Source: Jejuia sp043557195 (GTDB lineage Bacteria; Bacteroidota; Bacteroidia; Flavobacteriales; Flavobacteriaceae). From it: DNA of 64,000 nt. Where the stretch lies: contig CP121314.1 of the NCBI GenBank assembly GCA_043557195.1, positions 2,294,001 through 2,358,000 of the forward strand, written 5' to 3'. Position numbers and translations under genes: made by a program. Shown here piece by piece: positions 57,363 to 64,000 of the stretch. The first letter of the stretch is position 1. The number at the start of each line of letters is the position of its first letter. The notes under the pieces were generated by a model. That model made no database searches. It worked only from the letters and a program-made list of their open reading frames with translations, and was not told the origin of the DNA.

Positions 57363-58595
57363 GTGCGCTGGATTATTTTACTCCTCATCTTTGCAGTTAT
57401 TGAAGTTTATGCATTTCAGGCGTTTCGAGCCATATCAAAAAATGTATGGTTAAGTATACTCTATTGGAGTGTAACACTTTTAGTTATTGGTAATTGTTTT
57501 TATCGTTTGTATGGTCTTGCATCAAGGTCGGATTATGGGAACCCTCAAGCATTTGCCTTTGGGTTTTTAATTGCACTGTTAGTTCCTAAAATGATAATTA
57601 TGGCTATAATGTTTACTGAAGATGTTTTTAGGGTACCACAGGCTATTTTTAGATATTTTACTGAAGGCCCCAATGAAGGCGTTAAATATATGCCATCACG
57701 TAGAGCATTTATTTCTAAAATCACTTTAGGTATTGCCGCTATTCCTTTCGGAGCTATTTTATATGGGCTTTATAAAGGGAAATACAATTTCAAAGTTTTG
57801 AAATATACATTAAGTTTTGAAGACTTACCAGAAGCCTTTGATGGCTACAAACTCACGCAAATTAGTGATGTACATTCAGGAAGTTTTGATAATAAGGAGA
57901 AGGTAGATTATGCCATCGATTTAATCAACAAACAAGAAAGTGATGTGATTTTGTTTACTGGTGATATGGTAAACAATGAAGCTAAAGAAATGTTACCTTA
58001 CGTTGATGTTTTTAGTAAACTTAACGCAAAAGACGGTCTTTATTCTGTTTTAGGAAATCATGATTATGGAGATTATTTGAGATGGCCTTCTAGAGACGCA
58101 AAAGCAAAAAATTTAGAAGATTTAAAAACTATACAAAAAGAAATAGGGTTTGATGTATTACTGAATGAAAGCCGATTTATTGAGCGAAACGGACAAAGAA
58201 TAGCTATAGTTGGTGTCGAAAACTGGGGCGCAGGCGGATTTAAAAAAGCCGGTGATCTAAAGAAAGCTGTATCTAATGTTGATAAAAACGATTTCAAAAT
58301 ATTAATGAGTCACGATCCATCTCATTGGGAAAAACAAGTAATTCAAGATGATTATCATTATCATTTAACTTTGAGTGGTCATACTCACGGGATGCAATTT
58401 GGTATAGAAATTCCAGGATGGTTTAAATGGAGCCCCGTAAAATGGCGTTACAAATACTGGGCAGGTATTTATGAAGAGCTAGGACAGTTTATAAATGTAA
58501 ACAGAGGTTTTGGGTATTTGGGATTTCCTGGGCGTGTGGGGATTTGGCCAGAGATTACAGTAATTGAACTCAAAAAAGAGACAAAAACAGTTTAA
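57363..58595 (+). CDS. membrane-anchored metallophosphoesterase
   Basis: 410 aa with a GTG start. Four N-terminal membrane helices (about 1-135) precede a calcineurin-like domain: ISDVHSGSF (DxH), LFTGDMVNNE (GDxxN variant), VLGNHDYGDY (GNHD), ILMSHDPSHW and LTLSGHTHGMQFG (GHxH). All metal ligands are present. Relatives such as YkuE act on UDP-diacylglucosamine-type or other membrane-associated phosphoesters. The catalytic domain probably faces the periplasm. Confidence 0.9.
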   Translation: MRWIILLLIFAVIEVYAFQAFRAISKNVWLSILYWSVTLLVIGNCFYRLYGLASRSDYGNPQAFAFGFLIALLVPKMIIMAIMFTEDVFRVPQAIFRYFTEGPNEGVKYMPSRRAFISKITLGIAAIPFGAILYGLYKGKYNFKVLKYTLSFEDLPEAFDGYKLTQISDVHSGSFDNKEKVDYAIDLINKQESDVILFTGDMVNNEAKEMLPYVDVFSKLNAKDGLYSVLGNHDYGDYLRWPSRDAKAKNLEDLKTIQKEIGFDVLLNESRFIERNGQRIAIVGVENWGAGGFKKAGDLKKAVSNVDKNDFKILMSHDPSHWEKQVIQDDYHYHLTLSGHTHGMQFGIEIPGWFKWSPVKWRYKYWAGIYEELGQFINVNRGFGYLGFPGRVGIWPEITVIELKKETKTV

Positions 58596-58692
58596 TTGTG
58601 TGGAAATGTTATATTTATGGGGAAATTACTTATTTTTATAAATAAGTAAAGTGATTATTAACAATCAATACTCTAAAACAATAGATTAACAC

Positions 58693-58989
58693 ATGTCAAA
58701 ATTTGGGGAACTAATTGACGTTGAAATTCCAGTTCTGTTTGATTTTTATGCAGAATGGAACGAACAATCTACAGCAATGCATCCTGTTCTTCGCGATGTA
58801 GCTGCAGCCCTTGGCGATAAGGCAAAAGTCATTAAAATTGATGTTGAAAAAAACCAAGAGCTAGCCGATGCACTTCGCGTAAAAGGCTTACCAACTTTAA
58901 TTATTTATAAAGATGGTGAAATGAAATGGCGCCAAAGTGGTGAGCAAGATGCCGATACGCTTATCGGTATTATTCAAGAATATGTTTAA
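58693..58989 (+). CDS. thioredoxin-fold protein lacking all cysteines
   Basis: 98 aa, full thioredoxin length. The fold landmarks are intact (PVLFDFYAEW, VIKIDVEKNQELADALRVKG, the cis-Pro loop GLPTLIIYKDGE), but the WCGPC active site is WNEQS (residues 22-26) and there is no Cys in the whole protein. It cannot do disulfide exchange; a structural, chaperone-like or binding role is likely, as with other degenerate thioredoxins. The gene stands alone, followed by copy 5 of the dispersed repeat. Confidence 0.88.
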   Translation: MSKFGELIDVEIPVLFDFYAEWNEQSTAMHPVLRDVAAALGDKAKVIKIDVEKNQELADALRVKGLPTLIIYKDGEMKWRQSGEQDADTLIGIIQEYV

Positions 58990-59005
58990 CTTCTAATTTC
59001 TATTT

Positions 59006-59137
59006 GGGCGTTACCGAAAGGGTCGGGCTTTACTCATTGATTTACATTTTAAATTAATGAATTCGTGAATGTAAACATTTCACTACTCAATCCCTCCTTC
59101 GTCGGGGATTTCAAACATGCCGTTCAATCCCTAACGC
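59006..59137 (+). repeat. dispersed palindromic repeat, copy 5 of 5 (expanded)
   Basis: It begins GGGCGTTACC, then GGGTCGGGCTTTAC, and ends TTCAATCCCTAACGC. The interior is longer than in other copies and holds two hairpins: TTTACATT/AATGTAAA (about 59041-59076) and AATCCC/GGGATT (about 59091-59111). Together with junction D it occupies the 338-bp gene-free stretch 58990-59327. Confidence 0.8.
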
Positions 59138-59202
59138 AGGTGTTTGTTAGCTATTTTTATAGAAGAGTGTGTGTTATTTTAGTAAGCACGTTTAACGGTC
59201 TC

Positions 59203-59309
59203 GTATAATAATAGTTGCGGTTTGCGTGCGACTACTTTTTAGTATGGAATATATTTAAAATAAATGAAATAGCGGTTTGAGTTAGTACCTAAACCACTAT
59301 TACTTATAC
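59203..59309. repeat. palindromic junction D
   Basis: Outer arms GTATAATAATAG (59203-59214) and CTATTACTTATAC (59297-59309) are near-perfect inverted repeats, with a TACTTTTTAGTA hairpin and GCGGTTTG direct repeats between. The right flank ACGTTGTTGTGTGC, read on the minus strand GCACACAACAACGT, matches the GCACAACGG motif of junction C. Confidence 0.5.
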
Positions 59310-59327
59310 ACGTTGTTGTGTGCTACC

Positions 59328-59801
59328 TTAATTTTTTTCAAATGTTAGGGTATCAGTACCTACATTTCCTCCACTTATATCAATAAGTTCAATTTTAGTA
59401 GATGTAGATGAAATAATATCCCAATTATCGTTTAAATCTTCAAAATCATTAGTGTCAGGTACTGGGAAGAAAATATTAAAATCAATATCATCGTCACTAC
59501 TACTACTACTACTACTGTCGTCCGTAATTGACCATGTGCCATCAATAGTATTGGTTCCATTTGTAGCAATAAGAGAACCGTCAGAATTAAACAAGAAATC
59601 ATATCCAGTAAAATCTGATGTCTCATTTTTTCCAGAATCTATAAAATTAGTTATTCGCCAAGTCCCTGATTCAACAATATTTTCAATTTGAGATATTTGT
59701 TGACTATTATCTTTAACATCGTCATCGTCACTTGAGCATGCTAACAACATTAGCGAGAAACTTAACATCACTAAAAAGCTGAAATAAAGTCCTTTTTTCA
59801 T
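59328..59801 (-). CDS. lipocalin-like lipoprotein with poly-Ser tract
   Basis: 157 aa from the ATG at 59801 (leader LMLLACSSDDDD); the longer frame upstream overlaps the DUF2892 gene and is rejected. The mature part has SGTWRITNFIDSG, GYDFLFNSDGSLIATNG and TIDGTWSITDD, the small barrel pattern also seen at 53042-54279 but not closely related to it. An AGT trinucleotide run encodes a Ser tract followed by acidic residues. It ends TDTLTFEKN. It is third in the Crp-DUF2892-lipoprotein order. Confidence 0.72.
   Translation of the reverse strand: MKKGLYFSFLVMLSFSLMLLACSSDDDDVKDNSQQISQIENIVESGTWRITNFIDSGKNETSDFTGYDFLFNSDGSLIATNGTNTIDGTWSITDDSSSSSSSDDDIDFNIFFPVPDTNDFEDLNDNWDIISSTSTKIELIDISGGNVGTDTLTFEKN
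59496..59516 (-). repeat. trinucleotide microsatellite in coding sequence
   Basis: Seven tandem ACT units on the plus strand, read as AGT (Ser) codons in the lipocalin-like gene. Unit changes would keep the frame but alter a Ser/Asp linker. Confidence 0.8.
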
Positions 59802-59803
59802 AG

Positions 59804-60016
59804 CTATTTTTTTTCTTTTAAAGCACATGTACGAATGCCAAATGGTGCATAAAGTGGACAAAAGCTAATTAAACTAGTTAAAACGAAAATACCTGCAAGA
59901 ATCAAAAGGATAAGACCCAAAGTTCCCGAAATTATTCCTGTAAAATAAAGAATTCCAACTATTGCAGCGATTATTATTCGAATAATTCTATCTGCACTTC
60001 CCATGTTTTTTTTCAT
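59804..60016 (-). CDS. DUF2892 (YgaP-like) small membrane protein
   Basis: 70 aa: NMGSADRIIRIIIAAIVGILY and the second hydrophobic helix GLILLILAGIFVLTSLISFCP form the classic DUF2892 hairpin of two membrane helices, ending with LYAPFGIRTC, where the Cys is conserved in the family. In YgaP this module is fused to a rhodanese. In Bacteroidetes the stand-alone form often accompanies Crp/Fnr regulators, as here (82 bp upstream). A role in sulfur or redox handling is inference. Confidence 0.85.
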   Translation of the reverse strand: MKKNMGSADRIIRIIIAAIVGILYFTGIISGTLGLILLILAGIFVLTSLISFCPLYAPFGIRTCALKEKK

Positions 60017-60098
60017 CTTTTAAAAATAAAATATTGTAGCATTATTGCTCTACAAAGGTAAGTGGCGTTATAGACGTATGCAGTGACTGTGGTCACCA

Positions 60099-60719
60099 CT
60101 AGCTAAGAATTTTTATTTCACCTGCATTCTGAATAACTTTTTCATCAGTCTCAAGTTTTTTCAATACCCTAGTTATTACTTCTCGTGCAGTCCCTAATTC
60201 ATTTGCTATTTGACTATGACTCATTTTAACAGAGTTACTTTTAGTTAAATCTGATTTCTTTTTAAGATGATCATAAAGTCTCTTATCCATTTTGTCCAGT
60301 AGCAAATGACGAATTGTGTCTAAAAGTTCAGAATAACGTAAATTAAATTGGTTATAAAATAAATCATTAAAACCAGGGTATTCCTTAAGCCAATTTGGTA
60401 AATACTGAACAGGAATTAGAAGAATTTTAGATTCTTCCTCAGTAGTTGCAAAAACCTTACTAGGTGTGTTTTTTAAAGCCGCATAAAAAGTCATTACGCA
60501 GCTTTGAGCCGGTTCAATGTAATAAAGTAGTAATTCCTTTTCATTAAATCGAGAATAAACTTTTACAAGTCCATTAATTACTATAGGTAATACTTTTACA
60601 TATTGTTCTTCTCTTAAAATCTCAGTGCCTTTTGAAAATTCCTTAAGTGTAGATTTCTTAATTAATTCATCTAATAACTCTGGTTTTAAAAAAGACAAAA
60701 TGTTTTTATCAAATTCCAT
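60099..60719 (-). CDS. Crp/Fnr-family transcriptional regulator
   Basis: 206 aa. An N-terminal cyclic-nucleotide-type domain (about 15-120; EFSKGTEILREEQYVKVLPIVINGLVKVY in part) and a C-terminal winged helix with SHSQIANELGTAREVITRVLKKLE in part. There is no N-terminal Cys cluster, so it is not an FNR oxygen sensor; the effector is unknown. A GTGGT-C-ACCAC dyad (60089-60099) abuts its stop codon and precedes the DUF2892 gene, a possible autoregulatory site. Confidence 0.9.
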   Translation of the reverse strand: MEFDKNILSFLKPELLDELIKKSTLKEFSKGTEILREEQYVKVLPIVINGLVKVYSRFNEKELLLYYIEPAQSCVMTFYAALKNTPSKVFATTEEESKILLIPVQYLPNWLKEYPGFNDLFYNQFNLRYSELLDTIRHLLLDKMDKRLYDHLKKKSDLTKSNSVKMSHSQIANELGTAREVITRVLKKLETDEKVIQNAGEIKILS

Positions 60720-60740
60720 TAATCGTCACTTGGGTTTTCA

Positions 60741-60780
60741 GGTTGCACACAATGTGTTGACGGATATGCGCCGTTAAACG
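60741..60780. repeat. palindromic junction E
   Basis: ACACA-A-TGTGT (60747-60757) followed by the hairpin ACGG (60760-60763) / CCGT (60771-60774) and GTTAAACG. It shares GCACACAA-type and ACGG elements with junctions C and D and closes the minus-strand accessory block on its upstream side. Confidence 0.4.
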
Positions 60781-60836
60781 AAGGTAGCTGAAAATATTTA
60801 CAAAGTCAAGCCTATCCTAAAACCATAAAAGCCTAA

Positions 60837-61493
60837 TCAAAAGCTATTTAAACTCTTAAATTTATAGCCAGATTTACTATAATACGCCAGTACTTTAGGT
60901 AATGTGTATTGCATATTATTCGATGCTTTCACACTGTCATGAAATACAATAATACTTCCATTTTTTACTTTTGAAATTACATTATTAAAACATTGCTCTG
61001 GGGTAACGGTGTTGTCCCAATCAAAAGATAATACGTCCCACATTACAATGTTGTAACCGAGAGCTAATAAACGTTTACCTTGTTTTGGAGTGATTTTTCC
61101 GTATGGCGGACGAAATAAATTCTGAATTCTGAATTCTGAATTCTGAATGTTTGATTCAAATACTTTTTGAGCTTTCTCAATATTTTTTACATAGGCTTTC
61201 GTTGCAGTTTTCCAGCCTTTAATATGTTCTTGTGTGTGATTGCCAATAGCATGTCCGTTCTCTAAAATAGATTTGAAAATATCAGGATGCTTTTCAACAT
61301 TAGCGCCAATACAAAAGAACGTTGCTTTTGCATTGTATTGGTTAAGAATATCTAAAGTCCATGCTGTGATTTCAGGGGTGGGGCCATCATCAAACGTTAG
61401 GTAAATCTCCTTTTCATTAGTATCAACATCCCAAGTGTAATTTGGGAACAACGATTTTACAACCTTAGGTGTTTTTACAGGTGTTAAAGGCAT
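60837..61493 (-). CDS. polysaccharide deacetylase family protein
   Basis: 218 aa NodB-type deacetylase. Motif 1 LTFDDGPTPE (catalytic Asp pair), motif 2 NHTQEH (metal His), motif 3 RPPYGKITP and motif 4 MWDVLSFDWDN are all present; the late IIVFHDSVK holds the final His-Asp. There is no obvious signal peptide, which is common for Bacteroidetes members with short N-termini. A 4 x 7-bp repeat lies between motifs 2 and 3 and encodes an NSEFRIQ-type insert. It is 12 bp downstream of the GT117 gene. Confidence 0.9.
   Translation of the reverse strand: MPLTPVKTPKVVKSLFPNYTWDVDTNEKEIYLTFDDGPTPEITAWTLDILNQYNAKATFFCIGANVEKHPDIFKSILENGHAIGNHTQEHIKGWKTATKAYVKNIEKAQKVFESNIQNSEFRIQNLFRPPYGKITPKQGKRLLALGYNIVMWDVLSFDWDNTVTPEQCFNNVISKVKNGSIIVFHDSVKASNNMQYTLPKVLAYYSKSGYKFKSLNSF
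61120..61147 (-). repeat. heptamer tandem repeat inside deacetylase gene (4 x TTCTGAA)
   Basis: Four perfect TTCTGAA units on the plus strand. Because 7 is not a multiple of 3, gain or loss of one unit would frameshift the gene before the RPPYG motif. Confidence 0.9.
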
Positions 61494-61505
61494 GTGTTGC
61501 CAGTA

Positions 61506-64000
61506 TTATTCGTTAGCTTCAATAGCAGTAGCACCACTATCAGAAGGGATATCTATATCTGTTCTTTCTAAATCATCCTCATCTTCTTCACCATAGAAAT
61601 ATTTAAATAGTCTTAGATAGTTGTTAAACGTATCACCTTCTTTTTCAGCTAAATCTGTATCGTAACGCACCAATACATCAACTAAACCTTTATAACGCTG
61701 AATATCAACATAAATATCCTCAAATAAACGTTCTTGATTATCTTGCGTTAAACCGCTGTAATAGGTTAAATTCTCTTGATACTTTTTGCTGACTTTAAAA
61801 TACAAATCACGAGCTTTATCTTTAGCATCTACTTCGTAATAGGCGCCAATGTATGGTTCTAGCAAGGTGTAGTATCCATAATATTCTACAGGCATATTAC
61901 TCATGGCGATGTCGGCTACCTCTTCAGCCTTTTCAAGCTTTTCTTCATTAATTAATTGCTCAACTAAGCGTGCAAGATTGCCTCGATATGTAATCGCGTT
62001 TTTACGAGTTTCAGGATCGTGATAAATATCTGGACTACCGCTATTGCCCCAATTCCATGTTTTTACTTTTTCATACATTAAATCTGTATCTATGCGTCCC
62101 ATATCAAAAGGGTTGGCTCTATCTACTTCAGTTTTAATTGGCACTAGTTTGTAGCACATACCGTCTAACTGTAAATAGTCTTTCATCCATAAGTAATCAT
62201 CATCACCAAAACTTCCACCAGTAAAGTAAATTGGGCGTTTCCATTCGTTATTAGCAACCACATCAAGCATTAATAGGCGATTTTTATAAATGGCACCACC
62301 TTTTATTTCAATATCAATATGCGGTACAATTTTATCGGCATCCTCTGGCTTTACAATACCGCTTTTTAACGCATTTTCTTTGTTGACATCAATACGAACA
62401 TTTCTTGTAAATAAATAGTTAGCATTCAGGTCTTGATTTCTAAGACGGGAAATATCATACCCTTGCTTTTGCATGAAATATTTATATTTTGATTTTTCAT
62501 CATCTCTTTGAATAAAATCAAGAGCTTGTTTTAAACCTATGGTATCTTTTGTAAGCGGTTCTATTCTTACATAATCGTTTGTTCCATAGAGGTAATCTTT
62601 ATGATTTAATTGTGACGGAATAGGATCGCTCTCATACGCTTTTCGTTTCATTTGGTCTATATACCAATCTGTTTGAAACAAACTAGTGTTTACTACCCGA
62701 ACATCGGTTCTGTAACCTTCAATTTCTTGAGCATACCACAAGGCAAAGGTGTCATTATCTCCAATGGTGAATAAAATGGCATTTTCAGCACAAGAGTCTA
62801 GATATTTTCTAGCCATAGCTTGCGCAGTATATTTTCCAGAACGGTCATGATCGTCCCAGTTGTTGGCTACTAAGATGCCAGGAACAAGAATTAAACAAGC
62901 TATTGATATAATAGGAGCCGCTAATGCTTTTGGAAGTTTGTCCTTTAGTGCGTGATAAATTCCATATACGCCAATACCGATCCAAAGTGCAAATACATAA
63001 AATGAACCTACAACGGAGTAATCTCGTTCACGAGGTTCAAACGGACGTACATTAGTGTACACTTGAATGGCAATTCCCGTAAAAAGGAAAAACACCAACA
63101 TTACCCAAAATAGTTTTCTATCAGTGTTTAGAACAAAAAACAGACCGATTAATCCTAAAATAAGAGGCAGGAAGTAATAGGTATTTCTAGCTTTATTATT
63201 TTTTACATCGCTTGGTAAATTATCTTGAGAATAGCCCAAATGCCATTCGTCAATAGGTTTTATGCCGCTTATCCAATTCCCATGATTGTCTAATTTTCCT
63301 TGAATATCATCTTGCCGTCCTGCAAAGTTCCACATAAAATAGCGCCAATACATATAGCCCAATTGGTATTCAAATAAATATCTTATGTTGCTTGGTAAAT
63401 CTGGCTTTTCAATATCAAGATAGCCTTGGTATCGTTTTAAAAATGCATTGTAATCTTCATAGTCTACATTGCCTTGCGCTACGTTATTCCTAAAATCAGA
63501 AACAAGCTTTCGCAATTCGTTTTCCATTTGATAATCGGGTTTCAGTTTAAAATTTAAAAACCCTGTAAACATCATATAATTTTCAGCATGCTCTCCGCTC
63601 CACATACGTGGTAGAATAGAAGCATGCTCAGAATTGTAGTTTTGTTTAGCGTCTTTATAATCGTTAACAATTACATATTCGCCTTTTTCTTCATCCTTCT
63701 CATATTTTGGTTTGTCATCTATATATGGATTATTTTCATCTAAATACGCATACATGTCAGTAAACTGAGGACCATAAAACAGATGCGTTTCAGGATACTG
63801 CTCCAAATTATAATAAGCCAATAATTCTCTTGCACTAGAAGGATTGTTTTCATTAATCACCACATTGGCATTAGCACGAATAGGTAGCATTAACCACGTT
63901 GAAAATCCGATAATAACAAACGTTAAACACAGAATACTTGTATTTAAATGCACATAGTTCTTTTGTCTGGTATATCTTAAAGCATAAAAAATGACACCTA
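61506..64000 (-). CDS. GT117/DUF2723 multi-pass membrane protein, N-terminus outside window
   Basis: The frame is open to the right edge (upstream residues include FYALRYTRQKNYVHLN), so the 815-aa stretch from the GTG at 63953 is only the visible part of a protein of about 1,100 aa. Several membrane helices (up to about residue 360, for example FLPLILGLIGLFFVLNTD, GSFYVFALWIGIGVYG) precede a large periplasmic domain with CAENAILFTIGDNDTFALWY and VVNTSLFQTDWYIDQMKRK in part. DUF2723 is now classed as glycosyltransferase family 117 (TMEM260-like, O-mannosylation in eukaryotes). In Bacteroidetes it is a candidate for protein or envelope glycosylation. It is followed by the deacetylase. Confidence 0.9.
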   Translation of the reverse strand, partial: GVIFYALRYTRQKNYVHLNTSILCLTFVIIGFSTWLMLPIRANANVVINENNPSSARELLAYYNLEQYPETHLFYGPQFTDMYAYLDENNPYIDDKPKYEKDEEKGEYVIVNDYKDAKQNYNSEHASILPRMWSGEHAENYMMFTGFLNFKLKPDYQMENELRKLVSDFRNNVAQGNVDYEDYNAFLKRYQGYLDIEKPDLPSNIRYLFEYQLGYMYWRYFMWNFAGRQDDIQGKLDNHGNWISGIKPIDEWHLGYSQDNLPSDVKNNKARNTYYFLPLILGLIGLFFVLNTDRKLFWVMLVFFLFTGIAIQVYTNVRPFEPRERDYSVVGSFYVFALWIGIGVYGIYHALKDKLPKALAAPIISIACLILVPGILVANNWDDHDRSGKYTAQAMARKYLDSCAENAILFTIGDNDTFALWYAQEIEGYRTDVRVVNTSLFQTDWYIDQMKRKAYESDPIPSQLNHKDYLYGTNDYVRIEPLTKDTIGLKQALDFIQRDDEKSKYKYFMQKQGYDISRLRNQDLNANYLFTRNVRIDVNKENALKSGIVKPEDADKIVPHIDIEIKGGAIYKNRLLMLDVVANNEWKRPIYFTGGSFGDDDYLWMKDYLQLDGMCYKLVPIKTEVDRANPFDMGRIDTDLMYEKVKTWNWGNSGSPDIYHDPETRKNAITYRGNLARLVEQLINEEKLEKAEEVADIAMSNMPVEYYGYYTLLEPYIGAYYEVDAKDKARDLYFKVSKKYQENLTYYSGLTQDNQERLFEDIYVDIQRYKGLVDVLVRYDTDLAEKEGDTFNNYLRLFKYFYGEEDEDDLERTDIDIPSDSGATAIEANE

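Noticed and set aside
1..64000. CRISPR array, tRNA, rRNA, insertion sequence, prophage
   Set aside because: No regularly spaced repeats, no clover-leaf TψC signature, no transposase or phage structural protein was found by reading.

Overview
The window reads as the chromosome of an AT-rich member of the Flavobacteriaceae, probably marine. The evidence is type IX secretion (T9SS) genes and T9SS cargo, TAnnTTTG-type promoters with an upstream TTTG about 19 bp away, Bacteroidetes-only families (DUF5777, DUF5686-like barrel, GT117/DUF2723), and the gene order rplM-rpsI-rpsB-tsf followed by pyrH-frr. No tRNA, rRNA, CRISPR array, insertion sequence or phage was seen. The left edge cuts a cytochrome c-like gene and the right edge cuts a GT117/DUF2723 membrane protein.

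Layout. 1-4447: a plus-strand envelope cluster in which a YceI / small OB-fold / DUF5777 barrel module occurs twice around a CxxC metal-binding (HMA) protein. 4456-8448: ArsC-like, DinB, DUF3298 lipoprotein, outer-membrane protein, gdhA. 8534-15125: acyltransferase, porZ, recO, TonB receptor. 15193-19651: T9SS cargo protein, recX, small barrel, JmjC-like cupin. 19825-25447: flotillin and NfeD-like pair, then a BtuB-like receptor divergent from a MocR regulator that lacks its PLP lysine. 25460-31241: DUF2007, small envelope genes, a gene without an ATG, PorT-like barrel, rpoN, asnS. 31356-33688: a broken MMPL/RND exporter. 33748-39407: DUF5686-like barrel, frr, pyrH, tsf, rpsB, rpsI, rplM. 39619-44168: PorV-like protein and two DUF3179 lipoproteins with an outer-membrane partner. 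44274-49164: tsaC/sua5, then an AraC regulator divergent from a P450-ferredoxin-ferredoxin reductase set resembling the marine Bacteroidetes 6-O-methyl-galactose demethylase. 49291-50967: two accessory minus-strand genes bounded by palindromic junctions. 51289-58989: YgiQ-type radical SAM protein, twin lipocalin-like lipoproteins, polA, metallophosphoesterase, cysteine-free thioredoxin-like protein. 59328-64000: lipocalin-like lipoprotein, DUF2892, Crp/Fnr, polysaccharide deacetylase with a heptamer repeat, GT117 protein.

The most unusual non-coding signal is a dispersed repeat present five times (19713, 29643, 47453, 51123 inverted, 59006). Its ends are fixed (GGGCGTTACC... and ...AATCCCTAACGC, which share a GCGTTA/TAACGC inverted repeat) with a conserved GGTCGGGCT block inside the left end. 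Its middle varies in sequence but still forms a hairpin. Two copies sit beside a second class of palindromic junctions that bracket accessory genes. Other points to re-check are the MMPL deletion plus frameshift, the MocR protein with Gln in place of the PLP lysine and a likely operator at its start codon, the perfect dyad between araC and P450, and three sets of paralogue duplications.
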